64,000 nt of DNA from Mallotus nudiflorus (Eukaryota; Streptophyta; Magnoliopsida; Malpighiales; Euphorbiaceae): NCBI GenBank assembly GCA_947683625.1, contig CANTUR010000605.1, positions 204,501-268,500 of the forward strand, written 5' to 3'. Below the pieces are notes generated by a model, which worked only from the letters and a program-made list of their open reading frames with translations, was not told where the DNA came from and searched no databases. Position 1 is the stretch's first letter; every line of letters begins with the position of its first letter. Of the stretch, positions 38,718-50,704 are shown in pieces. The translations under genes were made by a program, and so were the position numbers.

Positions 38718-40533
38718 TCGGCTAGTAAAAGTGTTCTAACAACTTTTATAGATAAAACTAGCAAGAAATGTGTTATTATTTTACCTTGAAGACAATAGGT
38801 TCGATATCATATTGTAATGGCCAACCATATCTACCATTGTGCAATTCCCGGCCAAATACAATTGTTGAACTAACTTGAATAAAACCCGGGCAAAGAAAAT
38901 TGAAGCAGCCTGTCTTCTTAGAAGAATCAGCCTGTAAATAGATTTCAAAATGACTGTAATAATTATGTTTATTAACCTTCAAAAATGAATGATAATATGA
39001 ACAAAAAAAAAAAAAAAACTTACTGTCCAATAAGAATATATTCGCGGAGAAACATCACCAAACAAGGTTGAACTTACCTAAGTACAAGAGTCAATAACAA
39101 TTTAATTGAAAATAGTAAGAAAAATAAGTTGATTCAAATTAATATATGTAACCAATTCAAATTAATATACATAACCAACACAAAATACCAACAGATTTTA
39201 ATTATAATTAATTTTAGTGCATCTGATTAGACCATGTATATGATCGAAGGTGAACTATATATTCATGATGATTAAATAAGACAAACAATAAAATATTTCC
39301 CAATGTACTAATTAAAAGAAAAAAAAAATTAGCTATTTAGTGTGAAGCATTAGAATGTAGAAATTAAATAAGAGAAAGAGATAGAGATTAGAGATACCAT
39401 CCATCCAATTTGAATAGCATTAAGCTCATTTGCAGGACCGTTCTTAATCCATATGGTAGCTGCACTAGATTGATTATTCCACACCTTAGGTTTGCGAATA
39501 TTGATTTTACCTCTGACTCCGTAATATTTTCTATGTGGGGTTGGTGCTGTAGCCACAGTAGCAAACTACAAAGAAAGATAAATAATAATTACACAAATTA
39601 AGCAATTCAATTACTCAATAACACAAATTAAACAATTCAATTACTCAACAACACAAATTAAGCAATTCAATTACTCAATACATAATCAAATATTCACTTG
39701 ATATCCTTTAACGAGTAACTTAAGCGGAAAAACGTGTTGATATCATGTTCAGAAGAGCATGGATCAAATTTTCATTTCCTCTCTCTCATTTTTATAGTGT
39801 TGAAATTTAACGATTTAATATTACTGTAAAAAAAAAAATAGAAATAAAAATCAATACTCACATGATATCGTCCTGAATTTGTTGCTTGTGGGTTATGCAT
39901 TAATGTTGAGGTATGTTTGGCAGCTGAGAGTTGTTGTTTACTGGTTCTTGGAATAGGAACACTTCCATGAGGGCATTCCACCTTTTTAAGTACTGATGAT
40001 GGACCTTTCATACTCAAATCATTTTCTTTTCCAATACTGTTTTTAGGTATTGCGTTAGGTTTCATCTGCATGCATACAAACATTTTGTTATGTTTATTTA
40101 AAACAAAATAAAATAAAATAAAATAAATTTGTAGTACGTACCTGGATTTTGTGATTTTTTAACAAATGATGATCAAAGGCAGGTTGCTGGTATATGTTTA
40201 TGCAATCAATAGTACCCCCATCAGCATCCTGATGTGTGCTTTTATTGAAATTAATCATATGATTAAACTATAAATTCAATAAAAAAATTTTTAAATTATT
40301 CAAAATCAAATTAATTATTAGTTAATATTTCATTACTATTTTTTTTGAATTAGGGTGCAAGAAAATACAAGTACCTGAATGCTTTTGATAGCCGGTTTAT
40401 TCAGCAACTTAACTTGACTTTCTAAATCTAAGCTATGAAATTCGAATTTTCCTTCCCCAACTTCAACTTCACCTCCAAAAACTAGAATACTGATGGCTAC
40501 TAACGTTATTGCAATTTTTTCTTTCATTCTCAT
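38211..40533 (-). CDS. Neprosin-family secreted protein, seven exons, catalytic glutamates replaced
   Basis: Seven exons on the minus strand: 40375-40533, 40142-40228, 39862-40065, 39398-39565, 39024-39077, 38785-38931 and 38211-38597. All junctions have GT-AG and all introns are phase 0. The product is 401 residues, normal for the family. Residues 1-21 form a signal peptide. Residues 51-90 match the neprosin activation region (TIDCINIYQQPAFDHHLLKN). Residues 150-401 match the neprosin domain, with YSYWTAD, GCFNFLCPGFIQ, GNWW, GYWP and MGSGH blocks and a C-terminal GGP. Neprosins are glutamate-class prolyl endopeptidases of the secretory pathway or apoplast (family knowledge). The usual IEAGW and WGGEV contexts read IQIGW (Gln202) and FGGRV (Arg317), so peptidase activity is doubtful. 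No stops or frameshifts. The start is the first Met before the signal peptide. Confidence 0.88.
38662..38713. repeat. (TA)n microsatellite in the last neprosin intron
   Basis: About 26 TA units inside intron 6 (38598-38784). The tract is absent from the duplicate, where that intron is shorter. Confidence 0.9.
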
Positions 40534-40574
40534 ATCTAATCCAATTATATATTTTTCACATCAAAGACATAATG

Positions 40575-40592
40575 TGTATAAATATATCAACA
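40575..40592 (-). promoter_or_regulatory. Candidate TATA region of the neprosin gene
   Basis: On the minus strand, GATATATTTATACAC lies about 45-55 bases before the ATG. The duplicate keeps it (62285-62305) together with the neighbouring TTGTTGATATATTTATAC context. Conservation in the duplicate is the only support. Confidence 0.35.
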
Positions 40593-40599
40593 AAGCGCA

Positions 40600-41160
40600 A
40601 AGCACCATCTCCGTTGTGATTTAATATGTAATTATCCACTTTTTATTTGTAACTTTGTCGTCTACTTTATCCAAATCTAGCATTTATATTTTCAGATTCA
40701 TTTGATTTGCATTCATTTATTATTTTTTCATTAAAAAACTACGCAAATGAAGATAATATAAAATAGGGTAAATTTAACTTTATTATTTTATTATACTTTT
40801 GCAACATCTTAAGATGTAGATTTTAATTATTTCGATTGTCAATTTAAAAGAAAAGATTGTTCACTATTATATAATTTATTGATATTTAGATTATATAATC
40901 TTTTTGTTAATTTTTTTTTTTTCTGTTTTATTGTTTTTTTGGTGTGTTAAGAAGTGAATATATTTATTTAACTATGGTTAATTTGCATTTTTATTTTTGG
41001 TGGACCAACTTGTGAAGTCTAGTAAGTGGGTATCCAAAGATATCCCCTCAGATTTTCAAGGATACGTGTCCTGAACCCAGGATATGTCAACTCTTTGGGG
41101 CATAAAGAGCCCATTCAAACTCCACAATAATATCTGAATACGTATGTAGTGTGGACACAA
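40600..41160. other. Upstream region of the neprosin gene, shared with the duplicate
   Basis: AT-rich promoter-side sequence. 40980-41158 aligns with 62715-62900 (for example TTTTTGGTGGACCAACTTGTG and AATAATATCTGAATAC). The duplicated block thus reaches about 600 bp upstream of the ATG, then similarity ends. Confidence 0.65.
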
Positions 41161-41198
41161 AAAAAAAAACGAAAACATACATTGAAAATAGAAACGAT

Positions 41199-41516
41199 TG
41201 TGAATTTGAAGTTTCCACATCGTTCACACATAGGATTGTGTGTGTGCTTATAAGTAGGGTCTACAGTTTTTACTTATGGATGCGTTTTAAAATCGTGAGA
41301 TCCTGAAATACCAAAGTGCATAATATCCACAAGCTGTTTACAACACGTTATCAGCACGATGCTCGCGATGGGAGGATGTATTGTGAACCTGAAGTTCCCA
41401 CATCGCTTGCACACGGGATTATGTGACCTTGAAATCTTTATTTGTGAACGCGTTTTAAAGCCGTGAGGCCCTAAAGTACCCAAGCGGACAATATCTATAA
41501 GCTGTTTACAACAGAA
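41199..41516. repeat. Two tandem TRIM-like LTR fragments
   Basis: Two copies, 41199-41345 and 41382-41512, share CCACATCGNTTNNCACAC, a GCGTTTTAAARYCGTGAG block and ATAAGCTGTTTACAAC. Read on minus, the second gives TGTTGTAAACAGC...GATATTGTCCGCTTGG...CACGGCTTTAAAACGCG...GATGTGGGA. This order resembles the short LTRs of widespread plant TRIM elements. The copies diverge strongly. The precise TRIM family is not established. Confidence 0.55.
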
Positions 41517-41539
41517 ACAACATTTTTAAGAAAATATAA

Positions 41540-43399
41540 GAAACATACGTTTTCATTGAATCTGAGAGCTAAGGGATATTGGGTGCTTCCATTGAGTGTT
41601 CCAGGAACCGTATATCATAGAGTACTGAAAGCTAGAGCCAGGCTTTGTGAAAGGCCCTCAAAACTTATAGATGCCAAGAGAATACAACTAAAAGAAGGCA
41701 CAGTAGATACTAAAGAGAACATCATCTCAAGCTTTCTAAATCTGAGAGAAGAGAATGATGACCCTTTGCAAGAAGAGGAGATTCTTGATATTTTCGTATC
41801 TTTGATTATGGCTAGTCACGATACTACAGCAATTCTTACGACCCTCCTCTACATTTCCAGCGATGCTGAGGCCTCTGACAAGGTGCCTGAAGGTAATGAT
41901 AAAATTAAAACGATGTAGAATTTTTAGCCTAAGCTTTCGAAAGGATTCGTTAATATATGTTTTTGTGTTATATGATAGAGCAAATGGAAGTTGTGAGAGC
42001 TAAAAGAGCTAGCAATGGATTTGACTCACTTGAAGTGAAATGCAAATGATGAAGTACACATGGAAAATAGCTCAGGAAGTCATGAGATTTTATCCTTCGA
42101 TATTTGACAACTTTCGACTCACAACAAGAGGCATTAGCTTTGATGGATTCTATATTCCCAATTGTTCGCAGGTACAAATGAATGAATTAGCCATTGTTGT
42201 TTCATTCTAGTGCCTAAAAATTCATTAGCAGCCAATGTGTTAGTAATAGAATCTTAACTCTTTGACACACAACTTTGTGGGTGGCTTCTGGTGGGTTAAG
42301 TATTTTGGTGGTACGCAAACTTTTACTAAGTTTTAATTTAGGTACCAAACTTTATTTTTTTTTTAGTGACCAAATTTAGATCACATATTGGTGACCAGAT
42401 TTTTTTAATGACATGACAATTGGTAAAAGTATATTTCAAGTGTATACTATACATCAGCTGCCACTTCACATATCCAATCATATTCACTCGATTATGTCAG
42501 CTTTTCTAGTCAAGTGATGGCCCACATTCCATTTAACCTCATTATTTACTTTTGTTAACCCTAATTTACCTATTTTCTATTTTTTGGATTGAATTTCCTT
42601 TCACCTACATGCATCAGGGTGCCTCTTTCTCTTTTCTATTCTTAGGTTTCACGAAATTTGTAGAAACTTGAACGACAACTCTCTGCTCTATTCATATATT
42701 ATATTATTAAACATTATATTATTAATTGTTGTATTGTTATTAAAATATTTTTATTAAAATTATTTAAATATTATTATTAAATAATAATTAAATAGAATTC
42801 TTAATTATTAAAATATAATTACTAATTACTAATTAAATATAATATTAATTAAATATGTGATGTGGCAGATGGTGCGTGCTGTATACCTAGAATATGCTTT
42901 GACCAATTGCCATGTCATTAAAAAAACACTAGGTCACCAATCAGTGATTTTATAATTAAAGTTTGGTCACTAAAAAAAAGAAACAAAGTTTGGTACCCAA
43001 ATTGAAATTTAGTGAAAGTTTGGGTACTACCAGAATATTTAACTCGGCTTCTGGTACACATATGTAATAAACTCAATAATTCAAAGAATGTTTCTTCTAT
43101 AACATGTGGACAACAACATTTGGGAAGATTCATACAAGTTTGATCCATCAAGATTTGATGCTTCATAAAGAAACAATCCCTTGATTTTCTTACGTACCAT
43201 TTGGAGGAGGGCCAAGGAATTGTCTTGGAGCAGAGTTTGCAAGGATTGGATCACTGTTGGTAATCCACCATTTGATAACAAAATATAAGTGGACAGAAAT
43301 GATACCTGATGAACCTATAACTTGTCAGCTGTTACCTTATCCAGCCATAGGCCTTCCAGTGAGACTTGAGCCAAGGAATATGAAATTAGAAGGCTGATT
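41540..43399 (+). pseudogene. Cytochrome P450 pseudogene (CYP716/718-like), N-terminus missing
   Basis: Three blocks of a microsomal P450. Block A (41556-41918): GYWVLPLSVPGTVYHR, then the I-helix run ASHDTTAIL near 41811. Block B (41980-42175): EQMEVVRAK, then a frame change to the K-helix region with RLTTRG-type sequence. Block C (43095-43399): the PERF-equivalent FDPSRFD near 43142, a stop, then the haem-binding loop PFGGGPRNCLGA (43197-43232, Cys codon 43221-43223) and a natural-looking C-terminus with stop at 43397. The first 200 or so residues, including the membrane anchor, are absent. Frameshifts lie near 41910, 42045 and 43185, and a MITE sits between B and C. P450s of this group oxidise triterpenoid or related lipophilic substrates, but this copy cannot be functional. 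Subfamily is a tentative call. Confidence 0.85.
42293..43045. mobile_element. Mutator-type MITE with long terminal inverted repeats
   Basis: The left end GGGTTAAGTATTTTGGTGGT and the right end, read on minus as GAGTTAAATATTCTGGTAGT, continue as inverted repeats for about 180-190 bp (TGACCAAATTT, TTGGTGACC and AATGACATGRCAATTGG in both). The element is 753 bp with an AT-rich, non-coding middle. A perfect ten-base duplication, GGCTTCTGGT, flanks it (42283-42292 and 43046-43055). Long inverted repeats plus a 9-11 bp duplication are the Mutator hallmark. It interrupts the P450 pseudogene. Confidence 0.88.
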
Positions 43400-44259
43400 T
43401 TGACAAGAGTTGCTATAGTTTCAGAATGTGAAGTAGTTGTATGAAATGATTTTAACAAGAGTTGCTATAGTTTCAGAATCTGAAGTAATTGCTATAATTT
43501 AATCTTTAGATAATATAGATTTTTCATAGTAATATCATTTATCAAATGATTTAGTATTCAACTAACTACAAGTTACTTGTAATAAATAGAGTTTAAATGT
43601 ATCCTTTATTTTATTATGAGTAAAACAAATTTATTTATTAAAATAATTTAAAAATATTTAAATATTTAGATTGATGATAAATTATATGTAAAATAAATTT
43701 ATTATTGAAATTTAATATCGTTTTAATGTGCACAGCATAGCACTATTATTGTATGATATGGTTACAATCCTATGGATTTAGGTGGGCATGTGAGCAAAAA
43801 GGAAACGAAAGCACAATTCTTTGAGTACCTAACTTTCACCAATTTGGCTCTCATGCCAAGAATAGAAGGTTAAGTTTTCAATTTGATTTATTCTTGGTAA
43901 AATTACACCACACATGGTTTTTTGACCAATTTTTTTTTTAATTACGGTGACTTTTTAACATTAATTTATCGAATTTTCATAAATACCTTGTTTTAAATTT
44001 TTTTGTTTTCATAAATGATTGTCCGTCATTTATCCAAAAGCAGAACAACCTGCTACAGGAATCGCTCAGAGTTGAGCTTTATATATATATATATATATAT
44101 ATAAGGGTGCAATGTAAACATTTTAGTCTGTGTAGTTTTCAATATTCCCATTGAGAGACTAATAATACTCCCATGTCAATTTTTTTTCTTAAAATGTTGG
44201 AAGCCAAAAATTGGGCAACGCAGTAGTGAATTTTAATTAGGTTGACACATTACTAATTG
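43400..44259. other. AT-rich stretch between the P450 pseudogene and the LINE
   Basis: No gene is supported. It includes a short direct repeat just after the P450 stop (GATTTTGACAAGAGTTGCTATAG-like at 43396 and 43447) and a TA microsatellite at 44081-44102. Confidence 0.45.
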
Positions 44260-44349
44260 TAATATCATTTTTCCATTGTCTAATATATAAATTAAATAAA
44301 AGAGAACAAAGTGTTGAAGTACTTCAAAGGCTATAAGAAAAGCCTCAAC

Positions 44350-47300
44350 CAAAACTAACTAAAGCGATAAGAGCCTCGCCCACTATGATCTAAACAAATA
44401 GAATTATCCCAGAAAGGTGGGGCAGAATCCCACCAACAAAGAGTAGTGGAAGTGACTCCATGCCTAACAAGTAAATCAGCTACCGAATTCCCCTCTTTGA
44501 AAATATGAGATACCCTGAAATTAATTTGAGAAACAATATGCAAACAATGAAGCCATTTGTGCAGAATTTTCCAAGGCACTTGCTTTGATCAGCTTCGAAA
44601 TAGCTGCCCAACATACATGGAATCACATTCGAGCCATGAAAAATTTCAACCCTTCTGCCAAGCAACGTCAATCGCATAGATTACTGCACACAGCTTTGCC
44701 ATAAATGCGAAGTCATGACCGATGCTGAACGAAAAAGAACCCCTAGGAAATCCAGCTGCAGTTCGAAAGATACCACCACCTCCTGCAGCCCTAGGTGACC
44801 CAAGCGCAGAGCCGTCCGTATTACCTTAATCCAAGCTGATGGTGGCGGTTGCCAAATCCCCGAAATAATTTTTGGAGTAGGTCTGGGAATGCCTTGAACA
44901 GATAAAAGCTTAAGAATGCGAAGATCATCAACATTATTCGATATCTTACCAACTCGAAAGAAGGCACATTCTTTAATTGTTGTCCAAAGAGATCGGAGAG
45001 CAACATGAATGTTAGGAGGAGAATCTTCAAAAATGGCTGCGTTGCGAGTTTTCCATATAACAAAAGTCACATTAACAATAGCAGCACACCATAAACTCGC
45101 CACTTGAGAACTGAAAACATGCTACATGGCATCAATAACTAGGTGTGATAGTGAACCAGACACTGAAATACACTTGCTAAAAAGATGAGCAATAGCTTTC
45201 CAAATAGTTAAAGAAAACTGACAGTGCAGGAATAAATGAAAATGATCTTCATCATGCGCAGCGTAAAGAACACATCTCGAAGGAAATTGTAGACCTTTTT
45301 TAAAAAGAAGACCTTCCGTTAGTAATCCATTTAAGATAGCCTGCCAACAAATAACAGACTGAGAGGGTGGGAGAAATTCTTTCCAGATGAAAGAATGCTA
45401 GGGAGCTAAAGGGCAAGAAAAATGAAGGCGATCATACATGGACTTGACCGAAAGAATATCGTTTGACGCTGCTATCCAGATACAAATATCAGTATCATTT
45501 TTAATTGCTGTAATAGATTCATTGTTATTTTTGACCACCTTATAAAAAAACTGAGCTAAATGCCAATGATCATTAATCAGAAAATTCGAAACTAATGCAG
45601 TCAAACCCCTTTGAGTTTGAATTGGAAGTCCTTGTTGCTTAACAACCGAAGGACTAATCTAAGGATCCATCCAAAATTTAAGCTCCGTTTTAGTACTAAT
45701 GAACCACAAAAGTTTTGAGCTGAGAGTATGATGAATTTACTTAACTGAGGACCACAAAGAAGAAGTAATAAAAGAGCTCTGAGAAAGTCCTGAAGGAATG
45801 AGAAAATGCTGACGAAGGACAACAATAGGATAAGATTTCCAAGAAATCATATTCCAAGCCATCTTAGATAATATGGCTTCAAAAAGACATCTGAGCTGCT
45901 TTATGCCAATCCTTCCTTAACTGGAAGACAAGTGAACTTCCAAGGTACCGTACTTAATTTCTTTTCATGAATAGATCCCATCCTGAAAAATTCCTTATAC
46001 AACGCTCCAAATGAGAAAGCAAAGAAGTAGATCATTTATAAATAGAAAAATAATGCAACAATGAGCTGGTAATCATTGATTGAATAAGAGTCAAATGCCC
46101 CGCCATGGACAAATTATTCCCTTTCCATTTAGCAAGCCGATTACAGATTTTATCCGCTATTAGTTTAAGCCATTTTTTCCGAGGAACACCAAAAAAAGAG
46201 GCAGTCTAAGACACACAAAAGGCAAAGAGCCTTTCTTGATATTCATCACCTGTTGAAGCTTAAAGATTCGATGCTCAAAAATAGAAAAACCATAAAAAAT
46301 TCTCATTTGGACCAATTAACAGTTTTGATCAGAAATCTGTCCATAAATCTGGAAAATATCATTAAAAGCTTTGATATTTCGAAGAGATGCCTTACCAAAA
46401 AGCAAGATGTGATCAACATACAAAAAATGGGTGGGGAAAAAATTATTCCTTGTCTAAAGCATAGGCGTAATAATACCCTTAGCAACTTTAGCAGAGATCA
46501 ACCTGCTAAGAAAACCCTTAGCCAAGAAAAAATAAATAGAGGATCGTCTTGTCGAACACCCCGAGAACAAGGAAAATAGCTAGTAGCTTTCCTATTAACT
46601 AAAATTGATAATCTTGAAGAGGAGAATAAAGCAAGAATTCAATCTCTAAATTGAGGAAAAAAACCAAAAACTTCCAAAATGTCAAGTAAGAAATTCCAGT
46701 CAACAGTGTCAAATGCTTTGCAAATATCAATCTTAAGAGCCATGTTACCTCCATAACAAGCTTTAAAAAGTAAATTAACCCCTTCATAAGCACCCGCTAT
46801 GCAATCTGCAATATTACAATTTTTTAAAAAAACCAAATTGTTGATAAGAAATAATTTGAGTAGCAATTGAGGAAAGGCGATCAGCAAGAATCCTGGTTAC
46901 AACTTTCATGTTGAAGTTACTAAGAATAATTGGTTTGTATTTCTCAATGGCAATGGCGTTAGACACCTTAGGGATTAAAACCATGAGGCTAGAATTAATC
47001 CCTGTAGTGATGTCTCCAGTAATGAAGAAGCAGCAGACAACATTACAGACCTCCTTATGAACCACTTCCCAAAAAGTTTTATAGAAAAGCCCAGTAAACC
47101 CATCCGATCCTGGCGCATTATGAGCATCCATATTGAAAATGGTAGTGCAGATTTCCTCTTTAGAAGGACAGCTAATCAGAGACCTATAATCTGCATTTGT
47201 AACCAAACATGGCACAATAGACTTGATCATATCCAAGTTCGAAATAATTAAAGCATGAGCTTTAAAGAGCAATTTATAGAAATCCACAATATGCTGTTCT

Positions 47301-48470
47301 ATAATAGCTTTGTTATCGGTGACAATGTCATTCACTAGAAGCTGATAGATACCTTGCTTAGATTTTGAACGAGGCAATTTTTTATGAAAAAAAGGCAGTG
47401 TTTTGATCTCCCGCAGCAAGCTATTTGACTCTACTACATTCATTGTAAAAAATTTCTTACTAATTTAGGCAAACATCTAAAGCCTCATGCGCAACTAGCT
47501 CATGTTTATGAAGTTTAACTGAAACACCATTTATACAAATATGAAGTTGAATATTCTACAAATTTAGGCTAGTATGATGAATATTGTCTTCATGCCTCCC
47601 AAAAATATTTTAGTTCCAAGTCTTAATATCAGCCGCTTCCTCTTTAATTTTGCTAAAAGGAATTGCATAGGGTGAAGATTGCCAATTGGAAAAGACCAAG
47701 AATTAACAACAAGATCTCGAAGTCCTAGATGAGAAACCCACATTGATTGAAAATGGAATCGAGAAAAAGTCACCTCCTAAAAATCACATTTCAGCAATAA
47801 AAAAGAATGATCAAAGTGGTGCTTCGGAAGCACTGAACAAGAGATAATAGCCAATTGACTAAAAAATTGCAAGTTTCCCAGGGCTCTATCAAGTTTGCTT
47901 ACAACTCTATGAATGCCATGTCTCCCATTAGACCAAGTAAAACTAGCCTCTGAAGAAGGAATGTCTAAAAGAGAACAACCATCATGAAATTTGCATAATT
48001 CTTGACAAGGACCTAATGCCAAAGACTTTCTCTTCTTCTCATGAGCACCCAACACTACATTGAAGTCTCCAATTACATACCGGCTAGAGATAAAATTAAT
48101 GAAAAGAGGTAAAATTCCGTCCAGAGATCAACTCGGCGATTTCGCCAAACACCGCCATAAACAAAAGAGAGCCTTTGCAACTGTAACATCAAGAGTGATA
48201 TGCTGATCATAAAGATGAATAGAGGACACTGTAGGTACCCAAAATCCAAATGAAAGGTAAAAAGTGAACATTACAAGCAATCAAATTGTAATTTAAAATA
48301 TTCCAAAAAGTAGGAATTAAGGAAAATCCTACCATGGGTTCTACAATACAGACAAAATCTGGAGAATATTGATGACAAAAAGAGAATAAAGTTCTTTGGG
48401 TGTTGGCATTTCCCAATCCACGTCAATTCCAAAAGAAAAGCTTCATAAATTAAGCTTGTTTGGCTTTCTA
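44350..48470 (-). pseudogene. LINE ORF2: endonuclease, reverse transcriptase, zf-RVT and RNase H
   Basis: The endonuclease (48420-47770) shows a DFN-type region, the SFTWSNGRHG block and SKLDRALGN. RT (47440-45900) shows NAPGSDGFTGLFYKTFW (about 47120-47070), LIPKV, SYQQFGF and motif A LKIDICKAFDTVDW (46735-46690). The catalytic YxDD box reads YVDH (about 46405-46394). The zf-RVT region (45430-45150) shows HDEDHFHLFLHC. RNase H (44860-44370) begins WIKV and contains an ECDS-like block. Many stops and frameshifts occur. The protein would nick target DNA and prime reverse transcription from it (family knowledge). Confidence 0.85.
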
Positions 48471-48499
48471 GTAACCCTTTTAGATAGAGTCACTTTATA

Positions 48500-49300
48500 T
48501 TTCTGTTGAGCAGACGTTTTTTTTCAAGTTACCGTGGTCCAAAGCTCATCTTCATTGTCAGCTTCATCTACCTAAGACAAAGGGAGATGCTGATTTTCAA
48601 TGTCATCCGAAACCTGAATCCCTTGAAAAGAGGGACTTGGGTCTACAACCAATTTAGATATTCGTTGCTGTTGATTAGTGTCTATGGGAGCTGGGCTTCT
48701 ATCCCATTTTATTTTAGCCTTGTCATGACCATCTGCTACCTCAGTTTTAACCTGGGATGGAATCTCAGAATTGGGATCAACATGCTGAACTGTTGTATTC
48801 AAAACGGTACCTGTGACTTGATTTTCTGTTGCTATATTTTCTAATTCAGCTTGCAGCTGCTGAAAATCATTTGATATGGGAACATATGTATTGTAAGTGG
48901 ATTTTTCCTTCCAAATTCACTTTGGTTCATAAGCTATTTTCGGCATTAGATGTTGAGCATCAGCTTTAGAACTCTTCTTTCCCCATCGGCAATCCTGGGA
49001 AGAATGCCCCACATTAGAACATATATTGCAAAAAGATGGCAAATTTTCATACACCACATTAAATGAAAAAAAATTTTCCTGACTCATTTGATGAGTAGAG
49101 ATTCAGGAAGAGAGGTTGATATATCAATATCAATTAGCAATCTTGTGTAATAACCAAACTCTCCAGTTACAGTGGCAATATCAATTTTCGAGGGGACTTC
49201 GATTCCCTTAGTAATGGAGTTGAGAATTTGGAGGTGCTAATATTCCCATGGCAGTTTGTAAAATAGCTCCCAAGTTTGCTTATTCATTGGTTTTTGATTG
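48500..49300 (-). pseudogene. LINE ORF1 (nucleic-acid-binding protein) remnant
   Basis: On the minus strand, 49070-48960 reads VYENLPSFCNICSNVGHSSQDC, a C-x2-C-x4-H-x4-C zinc knuckle preceded by a hydrophobic strand, as in plant LINE ORF1/zf-CCHC_4 proteins. A serine/proline-rich tail follows (48802-48572). Upstream, 49300-49080 holds fragments of the preceding domain in several frames. Stops and shifts make it non-functional. Confidence 0.65.
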
Positions 49301-49450
49301 GTTGGATAGAATTCGGAGTCCAATGTTGGAGACGAAGAGTTCCTGGCTTCAACATTACCATATTTCTACTCCATACTGTATATATATATTTTTTTGAACT
49401 AGAGATTAGAATAACATGGTAAAAACCCCTGCCCAAGGAGATTAATTTCC

Positions 49451-50164
49451 AGTTTCTGTTAAGACCCTAAACTTTGGAAAGTTTTGATATTAATTCGGCC
49501 AATTTCCATTAAGTATGGCCTTTAGACAAAATAACCCTAGCGATGAGGGCATGTTGACAAGCTACGAGTTACTACTCATAAATTTCCTGATTAACTTTGA
49601 TAGCTATGTATCCCCCCTTACTGGATGCAGCGTTTTCATTAGAGTGCAAAAGCTAGGGAACTGTATTTGTTACAACATAAGCATAAGATTTCTTTTCTGA
49701 AGAATTGTTATTGAACGTAGAAAATATGTCTTTGTGGCTGAGGTAAGCCATGCTTGAAAAGAATCAGGGCGGCCTGAAGGCGGCACTTGAATGCGGAGAA
49801 AACCGATCAGAGAGATCAGAATGAGGTGAGCAAATAAGAGGTTAAAATCACATCATAATGCTCTCATGTCATTGCTCAATTTTTATTTTGATGGATGGCA
49901 TAAAATCCTTATGGCTTGACATAGTACCAACTATGGAACGACAAACACTTATGTATGCTATGGTTTCAGCTGAATAAAACCTTATCTTGGTTTCTTAAAA
50001 AAAAAAAAAGTTCTGTATCATCACATTGATCATATATTATATGAATGTATAATTAGTTTAGCTTCAATTCAAAATGTTAATAAAATTATGAAAAAGTATT
50101 AAATAGATCACACCATCAAGTTAATGAAATGTGAATATAAAATTCTAAAGTTATTATTAATTAG
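49451..50164 (+). other. Non-coding stretch with a polyadenylated end (possible retrocopy remnant)
   Basis: It ends in AATAAAACC (49974-49982), about 16 bases before a 13-base A run (49997-50009). This looks like the 3' end of a reverse-transcribed message on the plus strand. A 61-codon open frame (49515-49700) has no recognised product. The parent transcript is unknown. Confidence 0.35.
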
Positions 50165-50630
50165 CATTAATATAGAAGAAGAAAAATTAAAGAACAAAAA
50201 TCCTTGAATACAATGAAATTCTTATTATTATTTCTCAACAACAAATATAAAATTATATGATACAATGTTTATGTATAGGTCCACCAAACATCATGCTATA
50301 TTCTAGTCCTTTGTAGAAACCTAGATATTTTGCAAGGTAACAAGAATCTCCAATTGCTAGCATGTTGATATCTTTTGGTTCCCCAAATTTATTAAATAGA
50401 TCAACAATTACATAAATTGCTGAATGTAACAAGTTCTGGTAAAGTCAACCAGTTTAATATGTCCACTTCCCATTTTAGGAGCAGCCTCTCTTAAATTGCC
50501 ATGATTACATCCACCAAATTTTAGACTGGTTGCGAACTCTTTTAAATGAATAAAATAGAATTTGGCCAATATCCAATAGAAAGAAGTTTTTCATCACTTA
50601 TGCAAACCACCAATTTCCACAATTCAATTC

Positions 50631-50704
50631 GGATAGAACTATAAAAAAGTAAAAGTCTATCAACAACTATTACAGACAAAACTAGTAAGAAATGTGTATT
50701 TTAC
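50631..50704. other. Last intron of the neprosin duplicate, short form
   Basis: Corresponds to 38598-38784 of the intact gene but lacks the TA tract. It shows that the microsatellite is specific to one copy. Confidence 0.5.

Larger units (their letters stand above)
44260..49450 (-). mobile_element. L1-type LINE, decayed, minus strand
   Basis: From high to low coordinates: ORF1 with a CCHC knuckle, AP endonuclease, reverse transcriptase, zf-RVT and RNase H-like domain. This is the order of plant L1 LINEs with a C-terminal RNase H. Both ends are approximate. No clear poly(A) tail or target duplication could be fixed; the low-coordinate end is set by loss of coding similarity near 44330 plus a short 3' UTR. 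Confidence 0.8.

Noticed and set aside
46253..46579. 108-codon plus-strand frame within the LINE
   Set aside because: Antisense to LINE reverse transcriptase; no independent support.
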